A stretch of 64,000 nt of DNA from Euzebya rosea (GTDB taxonomy: Bacteria; Actinomycetota; Nitriliruptoria; Euzebyales; Euzebyaceae): NCBI RefSeq assembly GCF_003073135.1, contig NZ_PGDQ01000012.1, positions 146,990 to 210,989 of the forward strand. Direction: 5' to 3'. The translations under genes and the position numbers were made by a program. Under the pieces are notes generated by a model. The model was not told where the DNA came from. It did no database searches and worked only from the letters and a program-made list of their open reading frames with translations. Below, one piece after another: positions 17,014 through 26,169 of the stretch. How positions within the stretch are numbered: position 1 is the first letter of the stretch; the number at the start of each line of letters is the position of its first letter.

Positions 17014-18152
17014 GGCGGGGTCCCGGGGGCTCGAGGGGTGGGAGCAGCACCGTCGGCGCGGCGCAGGGTGCTGCGCAGCCGGTCGCTGATACCCGCCATC
17101 CCGCCGGGGGCGAACAACATCAGCAGCACGAAGAGCGTACCGAGGACGAAGAGCGGTTCGGAGAGCACTCCCTCGATCGGATCGGGCAACCCGTCGAGCA
17201 CCCCGGAGGTCCCCAGCGCCGAGAGGCGAAGGGTGAGCAACCCGTAGACCATGCCGCCGATCGCGGCGCCCCACAGCCGGCCGGCCCCGCCGAGGACGAC
17301 CATGACGAGCAACGCCAGGGTGAAGTCGGCGCTGGCCAGCGACGGGTTGGCCCCGCGGACCAGCAGCAGGTACACCCCACCGCCGAGGGTCGCCAGCGAC
17401 GCGCCGATGACGAAGGAGACCAGCTTGAACGGCAGGGGCTTCAGGCCCAGCAGCTCCACGCGGTCCTCGTTCTCGCGGATGGCCTCCCACACCCGACCGG
17501 CCCGCGACGCGGTGACCATGCGGGCGATCGCGTAGGCGATGACGAGGAACACCAGCGCCAGCCAGTACCGGTTGCGGATGTTGACGACGCCGCGCAGCAG
17601 GTCGGGGACGCCGTCGCTGACGAGGGCCAGGCCCTCCTCACCACCGGAGATCCGCAGGGGGTCGGCGAGCAGCAGGATGGAGAAGACCTCGGCGTAGGCG
17701 AGGGTGACCATGGCGAAGGCCACACCGCCCACGCGAAGGGCCACGCCGCCGAGCAGTGCCGCGATCACCGCGACCACCAGCACGGTCAACGGGACCGCAG
17801 CCACGTAGGGCAGGCCGGTGGACTCCATGAGCAGGTTGGTGCCGTAGGCGCCGAGCGCGACGAACAGCGCATGCCCGAACGACAGCAGGCCGGTGAACCC
17901 GAAGACGATGTCGTAGCTGACGGCGATGCCGGCGAAGACCAGGCCGATGGCGAGGACCTGCAGGCTGCCCGGGCTGGAGATCGCACCCGGCAGGACGCCG
18001 GGGATCGGGATGCCGACGAAGGGCAGGACCGCGAGCACGGCGACGACGACGAGGGCGATCAACCCACCGCGTGCGGTGGTGGCCCGGGTGGTCGGCAACG
18101 GGGCCGCGGCGGGCGAGGTGGGACGGACGGTGGTGTCGGCGGTGTCGGTCAT
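17010..18152 (-). CDS. livM: Branched-chain-amino-acid-type ABC transporter permease LivM
   Basis: A 380-residue permease with about nine or ten membrane helices. The family hallmark loop is GRVWEAIRENEDRVELLGL (EAA-like contact with the ATPase), followed by KLVSFVIGASLATLGGGVYL. An extra N-terminal Thr/Pro-rich tail of ~30 residues precedes the first helix. It pairs with LivH to form the translocation pore. ATG 18152 overlaps the livH stop by four bases, and its stop overlaps the tetR ATG. Confidence 0.92.
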   Translation of the reverse strand: MTDTADTTVRPTSPAAAPLPTTRATTARGGLIALVVVAVLAVLPFVGIPIPGVLPGAISSPGSLQVLAIGLVFAGIAVSYDIVFGFTGLLSFGHALFVALGAYGTNLLMESTGLPYVAAVPLTVLVVAVIAALLGGVALRVGGVAFAMVTLAYAEVFSILLLADPLRISGGEEGLALVSDGVPDLLRGVVNIRNRYWLALVFLVIAYAIARMVTASRAGRVWEAIRENEDRVELLGLKPLPFKLVSFVIGASLATLGGGVYLLLVRGANPSLASADFTLALLVMVVLGGAGRLWGAAIGGMVYGLLTLRLSALGTSGVLDGLPDPIEGVLSEPLFVLGTLFVLLMLFAPGGMAGISDRLRSTLRRADGAAPTPRAPGTPP

Positions 18153-19036
18153 CGTGCGGTCCTTCCCAGCAGGCCCTGCGGTCGGACCAGCAGCACCAGC
18201 GCGAGCAGGGCCACGACGGCGATGTCGCCCACGCCGGTGGCGACGTAGAAGTTGCCCATCTGCTGGACCAGGGCGACGACGACGGCCGCGATGGCGGTTC
18301 CGGTGATCGAGCCGAGGCCGCCGATGACGACGACGATGAAGGCGAAGATCAGCTGGGTGGTGCCAAGTCCCGGGGTGATGCCGTTGAAGTAGACGGCCCC
18401 GAGGGTCCCGCCGACGGCGGCGAGCATCCCGCCGATGCCGAAGACCAGGGTGAAGGACCGGCCGACGTCGATGCCGAGGGCCTGGACCATCTGTCGGTTC
18501 TCGACCCCGGCCCGGATGATCAGGCCGTGCCTGGTCCGGTTGAGGAAGGTCAGCAGGCCGACGAGGACGACGACGGCGACCGCGAAGATCAGCATGCGGC
18601 TGTTGGGGATGCGGGCGCCGAGGACGGTCGTGGTGTCGGCGAACCACTCGGGTTGTGCCAGGGACCGGGGGTCGTAGCTGTACAGGCCGCCGAGGAGGGC
18701 GACGCCGGCGAAGCCGAGCCCGAGGGTGACGAGGATCTGTACGAGGTGGTCGCCGTAGTTGCGGGCGATCAGGAGCCGCTCGACGACCACCCCGACGAGG
18801 TAGCCCACCGCGGCGGCGATGACGAGGGCGAGGAGGAACCGGAGCCCGACGGGTTCGATGACGTCGAGGGCGTCCATGGCGGTCCACGCGGCGTACCCGC
18901 CGAGGGCGAAGAAGGCCCCGTGGGCCAGGTTGAGGACGTCCATCAGCCCGAAGATCAGGCTGAGGCCGGCGGCGAGGAGGAAGTAGAGGCCGGCGAGGCC
19001 GAGGCCGGTGGCGACGAGGAGGACGAAGGTGCTCAC
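18149..19036 (-). CDS. livH: Branched-chain-amino-acid-type ABC transporter permease LivH
   Basis: A 295-residue permease with eight hydrophobic helices. Diagnostic segments are SLIFGLMDVLNLAHGAFFAL near the N-terminus and the ATPase-contact loop RTRHGLIIRAGVENRQMVQA followed by LGIDVGRSFTLVFGIGG. GTG 19036 overlaps the livF stop (GTGA). It acts in the membrane with LivM, LivG, LivF and the lipoprotein LivK. Confidence 0.93.
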   Translation of the reverse strand: MSTFVLLVATGLGLAGLYFLLAAGLSLIFGLMDVLNLAHGAFFALGGYAAWTAMDALDVIEPVGLRFLLALVIAAAVGYLVGVVVERLLIARNYGDHLVQILVTLGLGFAGVALLGGLYSYDPRSLAQPEWFADTTTVLGARIPNSRMLIFAVAVVVLVGLLTFLNRTRHGLIIRAGVENRQMVQALGIDVGRSFTLVFGIGGMLAAVGGTLGAVYFNGITPGLGTTQLIFAFIVVVIGGLGSITGTAIAAVVVALVQQMGNFYVATGVGDIAVVALLALVLLVRPQGLLGRTAR

Positions 19037-19785
19037 GCGCCGCTCACCCCCAGGTAGCGCTGCGTCAGCGCCTCGTCGGCGAACAGGTCGGCCATCCCCC
19101 CGTCGTGCACGACCGTCCCGTGGTCCAGCACGACGACGTCGCTGGCCAGCCGGTGGGCAACCCGCAGGTTCTGCTCGACCAGCAGGATCGTGGTCTCGGC
19201 GGCGGCGCGCTCGAGCGCCTCGACGACGTCGATCACGACGGCGGGGGCCAGCCCCTTGGAGGGTTCGTCCACCAGCAGGAGCCGGTTGGGGTTCAGCAGC
19301 GCCCGCGCGATGGCGAGCATCTGCTGCTGGCCACCCGACAGCGTGCCGGCCGCCTGCGCGCGGCGGTCGTGCAGGATCGGGAACACGTCGTGGACCAGGT
19401 CCATGCGGCCGGTGGCCTCTGGGGTGCGCGCGGCCAGCTTGAGGTTCTCCGCGACCGTCAGCTCGCTGAAGACCTCGCGGTCCTCCGGCACGTAGCCGAT
19501 GCCGCTGGCGACGATGCGGTGGGTCGGCATGCCGAGCAGCTGCTCGCCGTCGACGGTGACCGAGCCGGTGCCGGGCAGCAGCCCGAGGATCGCCAGCAGG
19601 GTGGTGGTCTTGCCGGCGCCGTTGCGGCCCAGCAGGGCGGTGACCCGGTTGGCGGCGACGGTGAAGGACAGGCCGTGCAGGACGTGGGCCTCGCCGCGGT
19701 GCACGTGCAGGTCGTCGACCTGCAGGGCCGGCCGTGTGGCGTTGTCGCTGCGAGGTGCGACCGCGGGGGTGGGGGTGGGCGTCAC
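19033..19785 (-). CDS. livF: ABC transporter ATPase LivF
   Basis: A 250-residue ATPase. Walker A is GRNGAGKTT, Q-loop region GIGYVPEDREVFSELTVAEN, signature LSGGQQQML, Walker B RLLLVDEPSKGLAP, switch His in LLVEQNLRVAHR. These patterns (PEDREVF, QQQML) are those of LivF rather than LivG. GTG 19785 overlaps the livG stop. Confidence 0.93.
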   Translation of the reverse strand: MTPTPTPAVAPRSDNATRPALQVDDLHVHRGEAHVLHGLSFTVAANRVTALLGRNGAGKTTTLLAILGLLPGTGSVTVDGEQLLGMPTHRIVASGIGYVPEDREVFSELTVAENLKLAARTPEATGRMDLVHDVFPILHDRRAQAAGTLSGGQQQMLAIARALLNPNRLLLVDEPSKGLAPAVVIDVVEALERAAAETTILLVEQNLRVAHRLASDVVVLDHGTVVHDGGMADLFADEALTQRYLGVSGA

Positions 19786-20573
19786 AGCTCGGCCCCCAGG
19801 TAGGCGTCACGGACCCGTTCGTCGGCGACGACCACGTCCGGGACGTCGCAGGCGAGCAGCTCGCCGCGGTGGACGACGGCGATGCGGTCGCTGACATCCA
19901 GGACGATCTCCATGCGGTGCTCGACCATGACGACGGTCCGCCCGCGGCCGTGCACGTCGCGGACGACGTCGACCAACGGGCCGACCTCCTCCGCCGACAC
20001 ACCCGCGGTGGGTTCGTCCAGCAGGAGCACCTTCGGTTCGGTGCACAGCACGATCGCGATCTCCAGCTTCCTCTTGTCGCCGTGGGGCAGGTCGGTGACC
20101 GGTTGGTCGGCCCGATCGGCGAGCCCCACCTCGGTGATGCGGTCCATGGCCGTCGTGGTGGCCAGGTCGTTGCGCTTCGGTCGGCGGACGAGGTCGAGGC
20201 TGCCGCCGAGCGCCGCCTGCGAGGCGAGCCGGGCGTTCTCCAGCACCGTCAGCCCCGGGAAGAGGCTGGAGGTCTGGAAGGTCCGCCCGATGCCGCGCCG
20301 CGTTCGGTCGGCCGGACGCAGCGTCGTGATGTCCTCGCCGCTCGTGAAGATCCGGCCGTCCGACGCCGAGTGCACGCCGGACAGCAGGTTGATCAGGCTG
20401 GACTTCCCGGCCCCGTTGGGTCCGATGACGGACAGGAACTCGCCGTCGTGGATGTCCAGGTCGATCCCACGGATGATCTCGAACCCGCCGACCCGCCAAC
20501 GAAGGCCCTCGGTGGAGAGGACCGCCGTCGGCTGGGCCGGCCCGGCCCGGTCCGACACGGACTCGACGGTCAT
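19782..20573 (-). CDS. livG: ABC transporter ATPase LivG
   Basis: A 263-residue ATPase. Walker A is GPNGAGKSS, the Q-loop region is RRGIGRTFQTSSLFPGLTV, the signature is the LivG-type LPHGDKRKLEIA instead of LSGGQ, Walker B is VLLLDEPTAGVS, and the switch His is in VVMVEHRMEIV. ATG 20573 overlaps the livK stop by four bases. It forms the ATPase dimer with LivF. Confidence 0.93.
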   Translation of the reverse strand: MTVESVSDRAGPAQPTAVLSTEGLRWRVGGFEIIRGIDLDIHDGEFLSVIGPNGAGKSSLINLLSGVHSASDGRIFTSGEDITTLRPADRTRRGIGRTFQTSSLFPGLTVLENARLASQAALGGSLDLVRRPKRNDLATTTAMDRITEVGLADRADQPVTDLPHGDKRKLEIAIVLCTEPKVLLLDEPTAGVSAEEVGPLVDVVRDVHGRGRTVVMVEHRMEIVLDVSDRIAVVHRGELLACDVPDVVVADERVRDAYLGAEL

Positions 20574-21877
20574 CCGGCCTCGGGCGGCGCAACCGCCTCG
20601 GGCTCGAGGGTGTCCAGCAGGGTCGCGGCGTCGCCCTCGAGGCTGGCCGTGAACATGGGCTGCAGCATCGCGTGGTCGCTGGCCCGGATCGTCTGGGTGC
20701 CCTTGGGTGCCTCGAACTCCCAGCCCTCGAGCGCCGCGATCATGCTGGCGGTGTCGTCGGGGGACCCCTCGGTCAGGGCCTGCACGATCATCTGCGCGGC
20801 CACGAACCCGTCGGGGGTGAACAGGTCGGCGTCGGGCACGGCCTCGACCAGTGCAGCGTTGGCCTCGGTGTCGGGCGCCTCGGCGAAGTAGTGGGACAGG
20901 AACTCGACCCCGGCGGCGTACACCGGCCAGACGGCGCGGTCGGCCAGGCCGGTGGCGACGGTGACGGCCTCGGGCACGCCCTGCTGCTCGAGCGCCTGCC
21001 ACATGGCGGGGGCGGTGTCGCCGGCCCAGGCCACGAAGAGCAGGTCGGGGGCGGCGTCGATCACCTGCTGGGCGAACGGCGTGAACTCGCTGGTGTTCAG
21101 CGGGACGAGCAGCGAGTCGACGCTGCCGACGGTGTCGCCGAGGACGGCCTCGACCGCCGCGACGTTGCCGGCACCGAACTCCGAGTCCTGGGCGAACACG
21201 AGGACGCTTCCGCCGTCGACGTCGTCGAGCAGGCTGGCTGCGGTGGCGACGTCCTGGTAGCTCTGCCGGCCGGACCGGAAGGTGTGGCCGTTGAGGCCCG
21301 TGATGGCGTCGGACGCCGCCGGACCGGAGATGTAGAGGACGTCGTTCTCCTCCGCGAACGGGCCCAGCTGGGTGGCCACGCCGGAGGAGACGGTGCCGGC
21401 CAGGATAGTGACGCCCTGCCCGACCAGGTCGGTGGCTGCGGTGATCGCCTGCTCGGCGTCGCCGCCGTCGTCGACGATCTCCAGCTCGATCGGGCGGCCG
21501 TTGACCGCGCGGGTGCCGTCGGTGGCGTAGTCCATGCCGGCCTCGAGGCCCGCCAGGTACTGCTCGCCGAAGCCGCCGAGCAACCCGCTGGTGGAGGTCA
21601 CGATGCCGACCACGATGGGCTCGCCGTCAGCTGCTGGTTCGTCGGCCGGCTCCTCCTCGGTCGCCTCGTCGGCGTCGGCGTCGTCGGTGGCCTCTTCGGT
21701 CGCGTCGTCGGCGGGTTCGTCGGCGGCGTCGTCCGTCGCGTCGTCCGCAGCGGTGTCGTCGGCGGCGGTGTCATCGCCGGCGCTGTCGTCGGCCGTGGTG
21801 TCGTCGGTCCCGCTGCACGCGACGGCGAACAGCAGGAGGAAGGCAGCAAGAAGGGAGAGCAGGCTCGAGCGTCTCAT
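20570..21877 (-). CDS. livK: Substrate-binding lipoprotein LivK-type, with acidic tether
   Basis: A 435-residue exported lipoprotein. The signal peptide MRRSSLLSLLAAFLLLFAVA ends in a lipobox with Cys21. Residues ~22-88 are an unusual Asp/Glu/Thr/Ala-rich low-complexity tether, then the periplasmic-binding fold starts with IVVGIVTSTSGLLGGFGEQY. Typical type-1 fold landmarks follow: VGQGVTILAGTVSSGVA, YISGPAASDAIT, VLVFAQDSEFGAGNV and LLFVAWAGDTAPAMW. The ligand is probably an amino acid, amide or short acyl compound; the fold alone does not decide. It is the first gene of the operon, with the promoter at 21927-21955. Confidence 0.9.
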   Translation of the reverse strand: MRRSSLLSLLAAFLLLFAVACSGTDDTTADDSAGDDTAADDTAADDATDDAADEPADDATEEATDDADADEATEEEPADEPAADGEPIVVGIVTSTSGLLGGFGEQYLAGLEAGMDYATDGTRAVNGRPIELEIVDDGGDAEQAITAATDLVGQGVTILAGTVSSGVATQLGPFAEENDVLYISGPAASDAITGLNGHTFRSGRQSYQDVATAASLLDDVDGGSVLVFAQDSEFGAGNVAAVEAVLGDTVGSVDSLLVPLNTSEFTPFAQQVIDAAPDLLFVAWAGDTAPAMWQALEQQGVPEAVTVATGLADRAVWPVYAAGVEFLSHYFAEAPDTEANAALVEAVPDADLFTPDGFVAAQMIVQALTEGSPDDTASMIAALEGWEFEAPKGTQTIRASDHAMLQPMFTASLEGDAATLLDTLEPEAVAPPEAG

Positions 21878-21926
21878 GGGGGCTCCTGGGGTGGTGATCG
21901 GGGGTGGACGCAACTCGTGGCGGGAC

Positions 21927-21955
21927 ACTAACATGAGAGGTGATTCATCTGTCAA
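21927..21955 (-). promoter_or_regulatory. liv operon promoter with palindromic operator in the spacer
   Basis: Reading leftwards, a perfect -35 TTGACA (21950-21955) is followed by a 17-base spacer and a -10-like GTTAGT (21927-21932), 50 bases before livK. The spacer contains ATGA-N8-TCAT (21933-21948), a dyad symmetric around the spacer centre: the classic site for a repressor such as the operon's own TetR. On the plus strand the same DNA holds TGGACG (21905-21910)-18 bases-TAACAT (21929-21934), a possible divergent promoter for the 21968 gene, so one operator could control both directions. Confidence 0.6.
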
Positions 21956-21967
21956 GTAGGAGCCTCG

Positions 21968-24415
21968 ATGAGCCGGTTCGCAGTCCTCGTTCTTGCCCTC
22001 GTGCTGCTCGGTGCCGCACAGGAGCCCCCCGGTGCACCGCCGTCCGGGGGCGTGGAGGGTGTGGCGGTCGACGACGCCGTCGACCGCTTGCTGGCACTCC
22101 CCTACACCCCGCTGTACCAGCCACAGGGCACCGACTCGGCCTTCGGTGACGACGGCTACCCGTCGGCCTTCCCGGCCACCGACACCGCCGGTGGCGAGGG
22201 CTGCTGTGTCGGACCGGTGCCGGACCAGCCACCGCTGGCCGACCTGGCCCCACCCTTCGCGGACTTCCCCGCGACGTTCGACCGGATCCAGCTGACCTCG
22301 GCCGACGGCACGCCGCTGCACGCGATGATCTCGATCGTGCCGGGCGCCCCCGGGATCGTGGTTGCGCAGGGGTTCAACACCAACGGCAAGCACTCGATCG
22401 TGCGCTACGCCGCGTTCCTGCGCGCCAACGGCTACAGCGTCATCGCCCCCGATCACCGTGACATGGGCCGCGAGTGGGTGCGAGGCGGATCGTGGCATCC
22501 CTCGGGGGAACGGCGCGGCCAGACGATCGGCTGGAAGGAGGGACAGGACTTCCTGGCGGCTGCGCAGGAGCTGCACGACCGGGGCGTCCCGGCGATCGGC
22601 ATGCTCGGCTTCTCCGAGGGCGCCCAGAACACGCTGCTGGCCCTGGCGGAGGACCATCACGGCGTCATCGACGCCGTGATGACGTTCTCGGGCCCGGCCG
22701 ACCAGGCAACCCAGGGAACCCGCAACGACGTGGCCACGGCGGCCCTGCTGACCACGGTCGTCAACAACCCGGACCTGTGCGGCTACCTCCAGGGGGTCGG
22801 TGCCCGCGAGGAGTTCAGCGCGTCCCCCAACCACATCCTGCGCCACGGGTCCGCCGTCGACGCCGTCGACGGGATCATCGGCGGTGCCCCGGTCGACCGG
22901 GTGCCGGGCGTGCACTTCTACGCCGCCGACGACACGCTCGTGCAGGACTACCACGCGACGCTGCTGGCCTCCCGTACCAACGAGCTCCAGCACCACCGCA
23001 CCGTGCTGGTCCGAGCCGGCAACCACGCCTACTTCTACGACCGCTGGTGGACCCAGGCCGCGGCGCTGGAGTGGTTCGGGACGTGGCTGGATCCCGACGG
23101 GATGACCACCGCGCAACCGACGGTCGCCCAGTCAGCGGGCGGCGCCCCGATGGCCGACCAGGTGACCGACCTGTCGACGGTCAGCCGGGCCGACGGAGAC
23201 GCCGAGCGCAGTCCCGTGGATGCGTGTCCAGCCGCGGACGATCCGGTGGGGCCGACCGCGCTGGCGCAGGCGGTCGTGACCGACGAGGGGGCGGTCACGG
23301 TCGACCTGCGCCGGTCGTGGGCCGGCTGGGACGACCACCGGCTGGTGGGCTGGTCGGTCGACTGGACCGACGGCACCACCGACGAGGGCGATGACATCGC
23401 CGACGGGCTGGTCACCCACACCTTCGCCGAGCCCGGTCCACGGACGATCGTGGTGTCGGTGACCGACGACACCGGCGCCACCGACCGTGCCCACGTGGCC
23501 GTCGACGTGCCCGGCCGTGTCGAACGGCTCGCCGGCCCGGGACGGGTCGCAACCGCGCTGGCGGTGTCGCGGGCGACGTTCGAGGCAGCCGACCGGGTGG
23601 TCGTGGCGTCGGCCGACGGGTTCGCCGACGCCCTTGCCGCGGCACCGCTGGCGTTCCAGCTGGGCAGCCCGATCCTGCTCGTCGGCGACACGCTGGAACC
23701 GGCGGTCGTCGCCGAGCTGATCCGCCTGCGTGCGCTGGAGGTGCAGCTTGTCGGGGGCACGGCGGCGATCGGCGAGGACGTCGAGGCCGCCCTCGTGGCG
23801 GCCGGCTTCACGGTGCGACGGACCGGCGGCCCCGACCGGTACGCGACCGCCGCGCTGCTGGCGGCGGAGGTGGGCGGCGCCGCCGGCGGCGTCCTCGTCG
23901 TGGACGGCACGTCGTTCCCCGACGCGGTCGCCGCGTCGGGGCTCGCGGCCCGCGGCGGCATGCCGCTGCTGCTGGTCGAGGGGGGCCCGACGGGGTCGGT
24001 GCCGACGGCGACGGCGACGGCCCTGCAGCTGCTGGACCCGGCGACCGTCACCGTCGTCGGCGGCGAAGCCGTGGTGCCCGCCGACGTCGCGGAGGCCGTC
24101 GGCGCGACCGCCCGGCTGGCCGGGGCGGACCGCTACACCACCTCGATCGCCGTGGCCGACGCGAGCCTGGCGCTGGGCCTGCGGCCGACACGGACGTGGC
24201 TGGCCACCGGCACCGACTTCCCGGACGCGCTGGCCGTCGGTGTCGCGTCGGCCCGGTCGGGCGACGTGATGCTGCTGGTCGACGGCGCCACACCGGCGGA
24301 TGACGTGAGCGACGTCGCGGCGTGGCTGGCCGACCACGGCGTGGTGCGCCTGACCGTCGCGGGCGGCGAGGACGCAGTCGTGCCGTCGTCGGTCGACGGG
24401 ATCCTTCCCGGGTGA
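21968..24415 (+). CDS. Secreted alpha/beta-hydrolase with PKD-like domain and three cell-wall-binding type 2 repeats
   Basis: An 815-residue exported protein. A short signal peptide (1-17) precedes an alpha/beta-hydrolase region (~90-385): oxyanion area IVVAQGFNTNGKHSI, APDHRDMG, nucleophile GFSEG (Ser near 219), acid near YAADDTLVQD, and His in VRAGNHAYFYDRWW. A PKD-like beta domain (~430-518) has the WSVDWTDGTT and HTFAEPGPRTIVVSVTDD strands. The C-terminal ~300 residues are three cell-wall-binding type 2 (PF04122-like) repeats, each opening RLAGPGRVATALAVS, RRTGGPDRYATAALLA or RLAGADRYTTSIAVA. It should be displayed on the cell wall. SD AGGAG lies 5-6 bases before the ATG. Confidence 0.85.
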   Translation: MSRFAVLVLALVLLGAAQEPPGAPPSGGVEGVAVDDAVDRLLALPYTPLYQPQGTDSAFGDDGYPSAFPATDTAGGEGCCVGPVPDQPPLADLAPPFADFPATFDRIQLTSADGTPLHAMISIVPGAPGIVVAQGFNTNGKHSIVRYAAFLRANGYSVIAPDHRDMGREWVRGGSWHPSGERRGQTIGWKEGQDFLAAAQELHDRGVPAIGMLGFSEGAQNTLLALAEDHHGVIDAVMTFSGPADQATQGTRNDVATAALLTTVVNNPDLCGYLQGVGAREEFSASPNHILRHGSAVDAVDGIIGGAPVDRVPGVHFYAADDTLVQDYHATLLASRTNELQHHRTVLVRAGNHAYFYDRWWTQAAALEWFGTWLDPDGMTTAQPTVAQSAGGAPMADQVTDLSTVSRADGDAERSPVDACPAADDPVGPTALAQAVVTDEGAVTVDLRRSWAGWDDHRLVGWSVDWTDGTTDEGDDIADGLVTHTFAEPGPRTIVVSVTDDTGATDRAHVAVDVPGRVERLAGPGRVATALAVSRATFEAADRVVVASADGFADALAAAPLAFQLGSPILLVGDTLEPAVVAELIRLRALEVQLVGGTAAIGEDVEAALVAAGFTVRRTGGPDRYATAALLAAEVGGAAGGVLVVDGTSFPDAVAASGLAARGGMPLLLVEGGPTGSVPTATATALQLLDPATVTVVGGEAVVPADVAEAVGATARLAGADRYTTSIAVADASLALGLRPTRTWLATGTDFPDALAVGVASARSGDVMLLVDGATPADDVSDVAAWLADHGVVRLTVAGGEDAVVPSSVDGILPG

Positions 24416-24446
24416 CCCCCTGCGGATGGACGGGGTGGGCTCCCCG

Positions 24447-24483
24447 GCAGGAGTGATGTCGTCCGTACACTCAGTACTCCTGC
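24447..24483. promoter_or_regulatory. Nested inverted repeat in the leader between the hydrolase and SulP genes
   Basis: Perfect arms GCAGGAGT (24447-24454) and ACTCCTGC (24476-24483), with GAGTG/CACTC nested inside. It lies 32 bases after the hydrolase stop and ~120 bases before the SulP start, so it may be a terminator for the former or a leader structure for the latter. A second small dyad, CGTCGT-CA-ACGACG, is at 24538-24551. No riboswitch class is recognised. Confidence 0.45.
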
Positions 24484-24603
24484 TCGCGCGCCGATCGAGT
24501 GAAGGCGCGTAGCCGTCTACTCCAGTTCACGCATCGCCGTCGTCAACGACGACACGGCTGGCCGAGGTGCGCACACCACACCCGCCACCGAAGGCTTTTC
24601 GCT

Positions 24604-26139
24604 GTGACCTCCCTCCCCTCCATCTCCCCTGCGCGCGTGCGCCGGTCCGTCGTCGCGGAGCTCCGCGACGCGATCCGCACCAACCCGCGGGCCGACCTGC
24701 TCTCGGGGCTGGTCGTCGCGCTGGCCCTGATCCCCGAGGCCATCTCGTTCTCGATCATCGCCGGTGTCGACCCGAAGGTGGGCCTGTACGCCTCCTTCTC
24801 CATCGCGATCGTCATCGCCATGACGGGCGGCCGACGCGGCATGATCTCCGCCGCCACGGGCGCCATGGCCCTGGTCGTCGTCCCGCTCGTCGCCGAGCAC
24901 GGCGTGGGATACCTGTTCGCCGCCACCGTGCTGGCCGGGGTGCTGCAGATCGGCCTCGGCGTCCTCGGGGTCGGCTCGCTGATGCGGTTCATCCCGCGCA
25001 CGGTGATGACCGGGTTCGTCAACGCCCTGGCCATCCTCATCTTCATGGCGCAGATCCCCCACATCCTGCTGACCGACGAGGCCGACGCGGCGTCGATGCT
25101 GCCGATGAACCTGGCGTTCATCGCCGCTGGCCTCGTCATCATCTACGGGCTGCCGCGCATCACGAAGGCCGTGCCCGCGCCGCTGGTCGCCATCGTCGCC
25201 CTGTCCGGCCTGGCCATCGGTGCCGGCATCGACCTGCCGACCGTCGGCGACATGGGTGCGCTGCCCGACACGCTGCCGGGCCTGTCGCTGCCCGACGTGC
25301 CGTTCACGCTGGCGACCCTCCAGATCATCCTCCCGTTCTCCATCACCCTGGCGCTGGTCGGCCTGCTCGAGTCGTTGCTGACCGCCCAGCTGCTGGACGA
25401 CATGACCGACACCAACTCCAACAAGAACATGGAGTCACGCGGGCAGGGCATCGCCAACGTCATCACCGGCTTCCTCGGTGGCATGGCCGGCTGCGCCATG
25501 ATCGGCCAGTCGATGATCAACCACCGCTCCGGCGGTCGGACGCGCCTGTCGACGCTGGCCTCCGGTGTCTTCCTGCTGATCCTCATCCTGGTCCTCGGCG
25601 ACCTCGTCGCCGCCATCCCCATGGCCGCCCTGGTCGCCGTGATGATCATGGTGTCGGTCGGCACGTTCGACTGGAAGAGCATCACGCCGCGCGCGCTCGA
25701 GCACATGCCGCGGGCCGAGACCGCCGTCATGGTCGTGACCGTCGGCATCGTGGTGCTGACCCACAACCTGGCCTACGGCGTCGGCGCCGGCGTCGTGCTG
25801 TCCGCGGTGTTCTTCGTCCGCAAGGTCGTGCACGTCGTCAACGTCACCAGCGTCGTCGACCCCGACGGCCACGAGCGGCTGTACGCCGTCAGCGGCGAGC
25901 TGTTCTTCGCCTCGACCAACGAGCTCATCCACGCCTTCGACTACGACGCCGTCCAGGTCAAGCAGGTCGAGATCGACCTGTCGGAGGCCCGGGTGTGGGA
26001 CACCTCCGCCGTGGTCGCCCTGGACACCGTCGTGGCCAAGTTCGCCGAGCGCGGCATCCTCGCCGAGGTCGTCGGCCTGAACGAACACGCCGAGCGGCTG
26101 CACGCCCGCACCACCGACGTGGTCTCCGCCGGCCACTGA
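24604..26139 (+). CDS. SulP-family anion transporter with STAS domain
   Basis: A 511-residue polytopic transporter. It opens with the SulP entry DLLSGLVVALALIPEAISFS (family pattern: D-L-x-AGL-x-VA-x-x-x-IP-x-A), has GVDPKVGLYASF and the helix-turn near SGGRTRLSTLASGVF, and ends with a STAS domain (~400-511: YAVSGELFFASTNELIHAF, VEIDLSEARVWDTSAVVALD). Proteins of this type carry sulfate, bicarbonate or dicarboxylates with Na+ or H+; the ion is not evident. GTG 24604 is chosen because sequence upstream in frame is Arg/His-rich leader-like. It ends in a bidirectional terminator. Confidence 0.9.
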   Translation: MTSLPSISPARVRRSVVAELRDAIRTNPRADLLSGLVVALALIPEAISFSIIAGVDPKVGLYASFSIAIVIAMTGGRRGMISAATGAMALVVVPLVAEHGVGYLFAATVLAGVLQIGLGVLGVGSLMRFIPRTVMTGFVNALAILIFMAQIPHILLTDEADAASMLPMNLAFIAAGLVIIYGLPRITKAVPAPLVAIVALSGLAIGAGIDLPTVGDMGALPDTLPGLSLPDVPFTLATLQIILPFSITLALVGLLESLLTAQLLDDMTDTNSNKNMESRGQGIANVITGFLGGMAGCAMIGQSMINHRSGGRTRLSTLASGVFLLILILVLGDLVAAIPMAALVAVMIMVSVGTFDWKSITPRALEHMPRAETAVMVVTVGIVVLTHNLAYGVGAGVVLSAVFFVRKVVHVVNVTSVVDPDGHERLYAVSGELFFASTNELIHAFDYDAVQVKQVEIDLSEARVWDTSAVVALDTVVAKFAERGILAEVVGLNEHAERLHARTTDVVSAGH

Positions 26140-26147
26140 CCGACGGG

Positions 26148-26169
26148 CGCCCCCTCAGCCGAGGGGGCG
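26148..26169. terminator. Bidirectional hairpin terminator
   Basis: A perfect 9-bp stem (CGCCCCCTC / GAGGGGGCG) with an AGCC loop between the convergent SulP and FAD-Rieske genes. It overlaps the last codons of the minus-strand gene. No U-tract. Confidence 0.75.

Noticed and set aside
21660..21790. Simple-sequence DNA that looked like a tandem repeat
   Set aside because: It encodes the Asp/Thr/Ala tether of LivK in frame, so it is coding low complexity.
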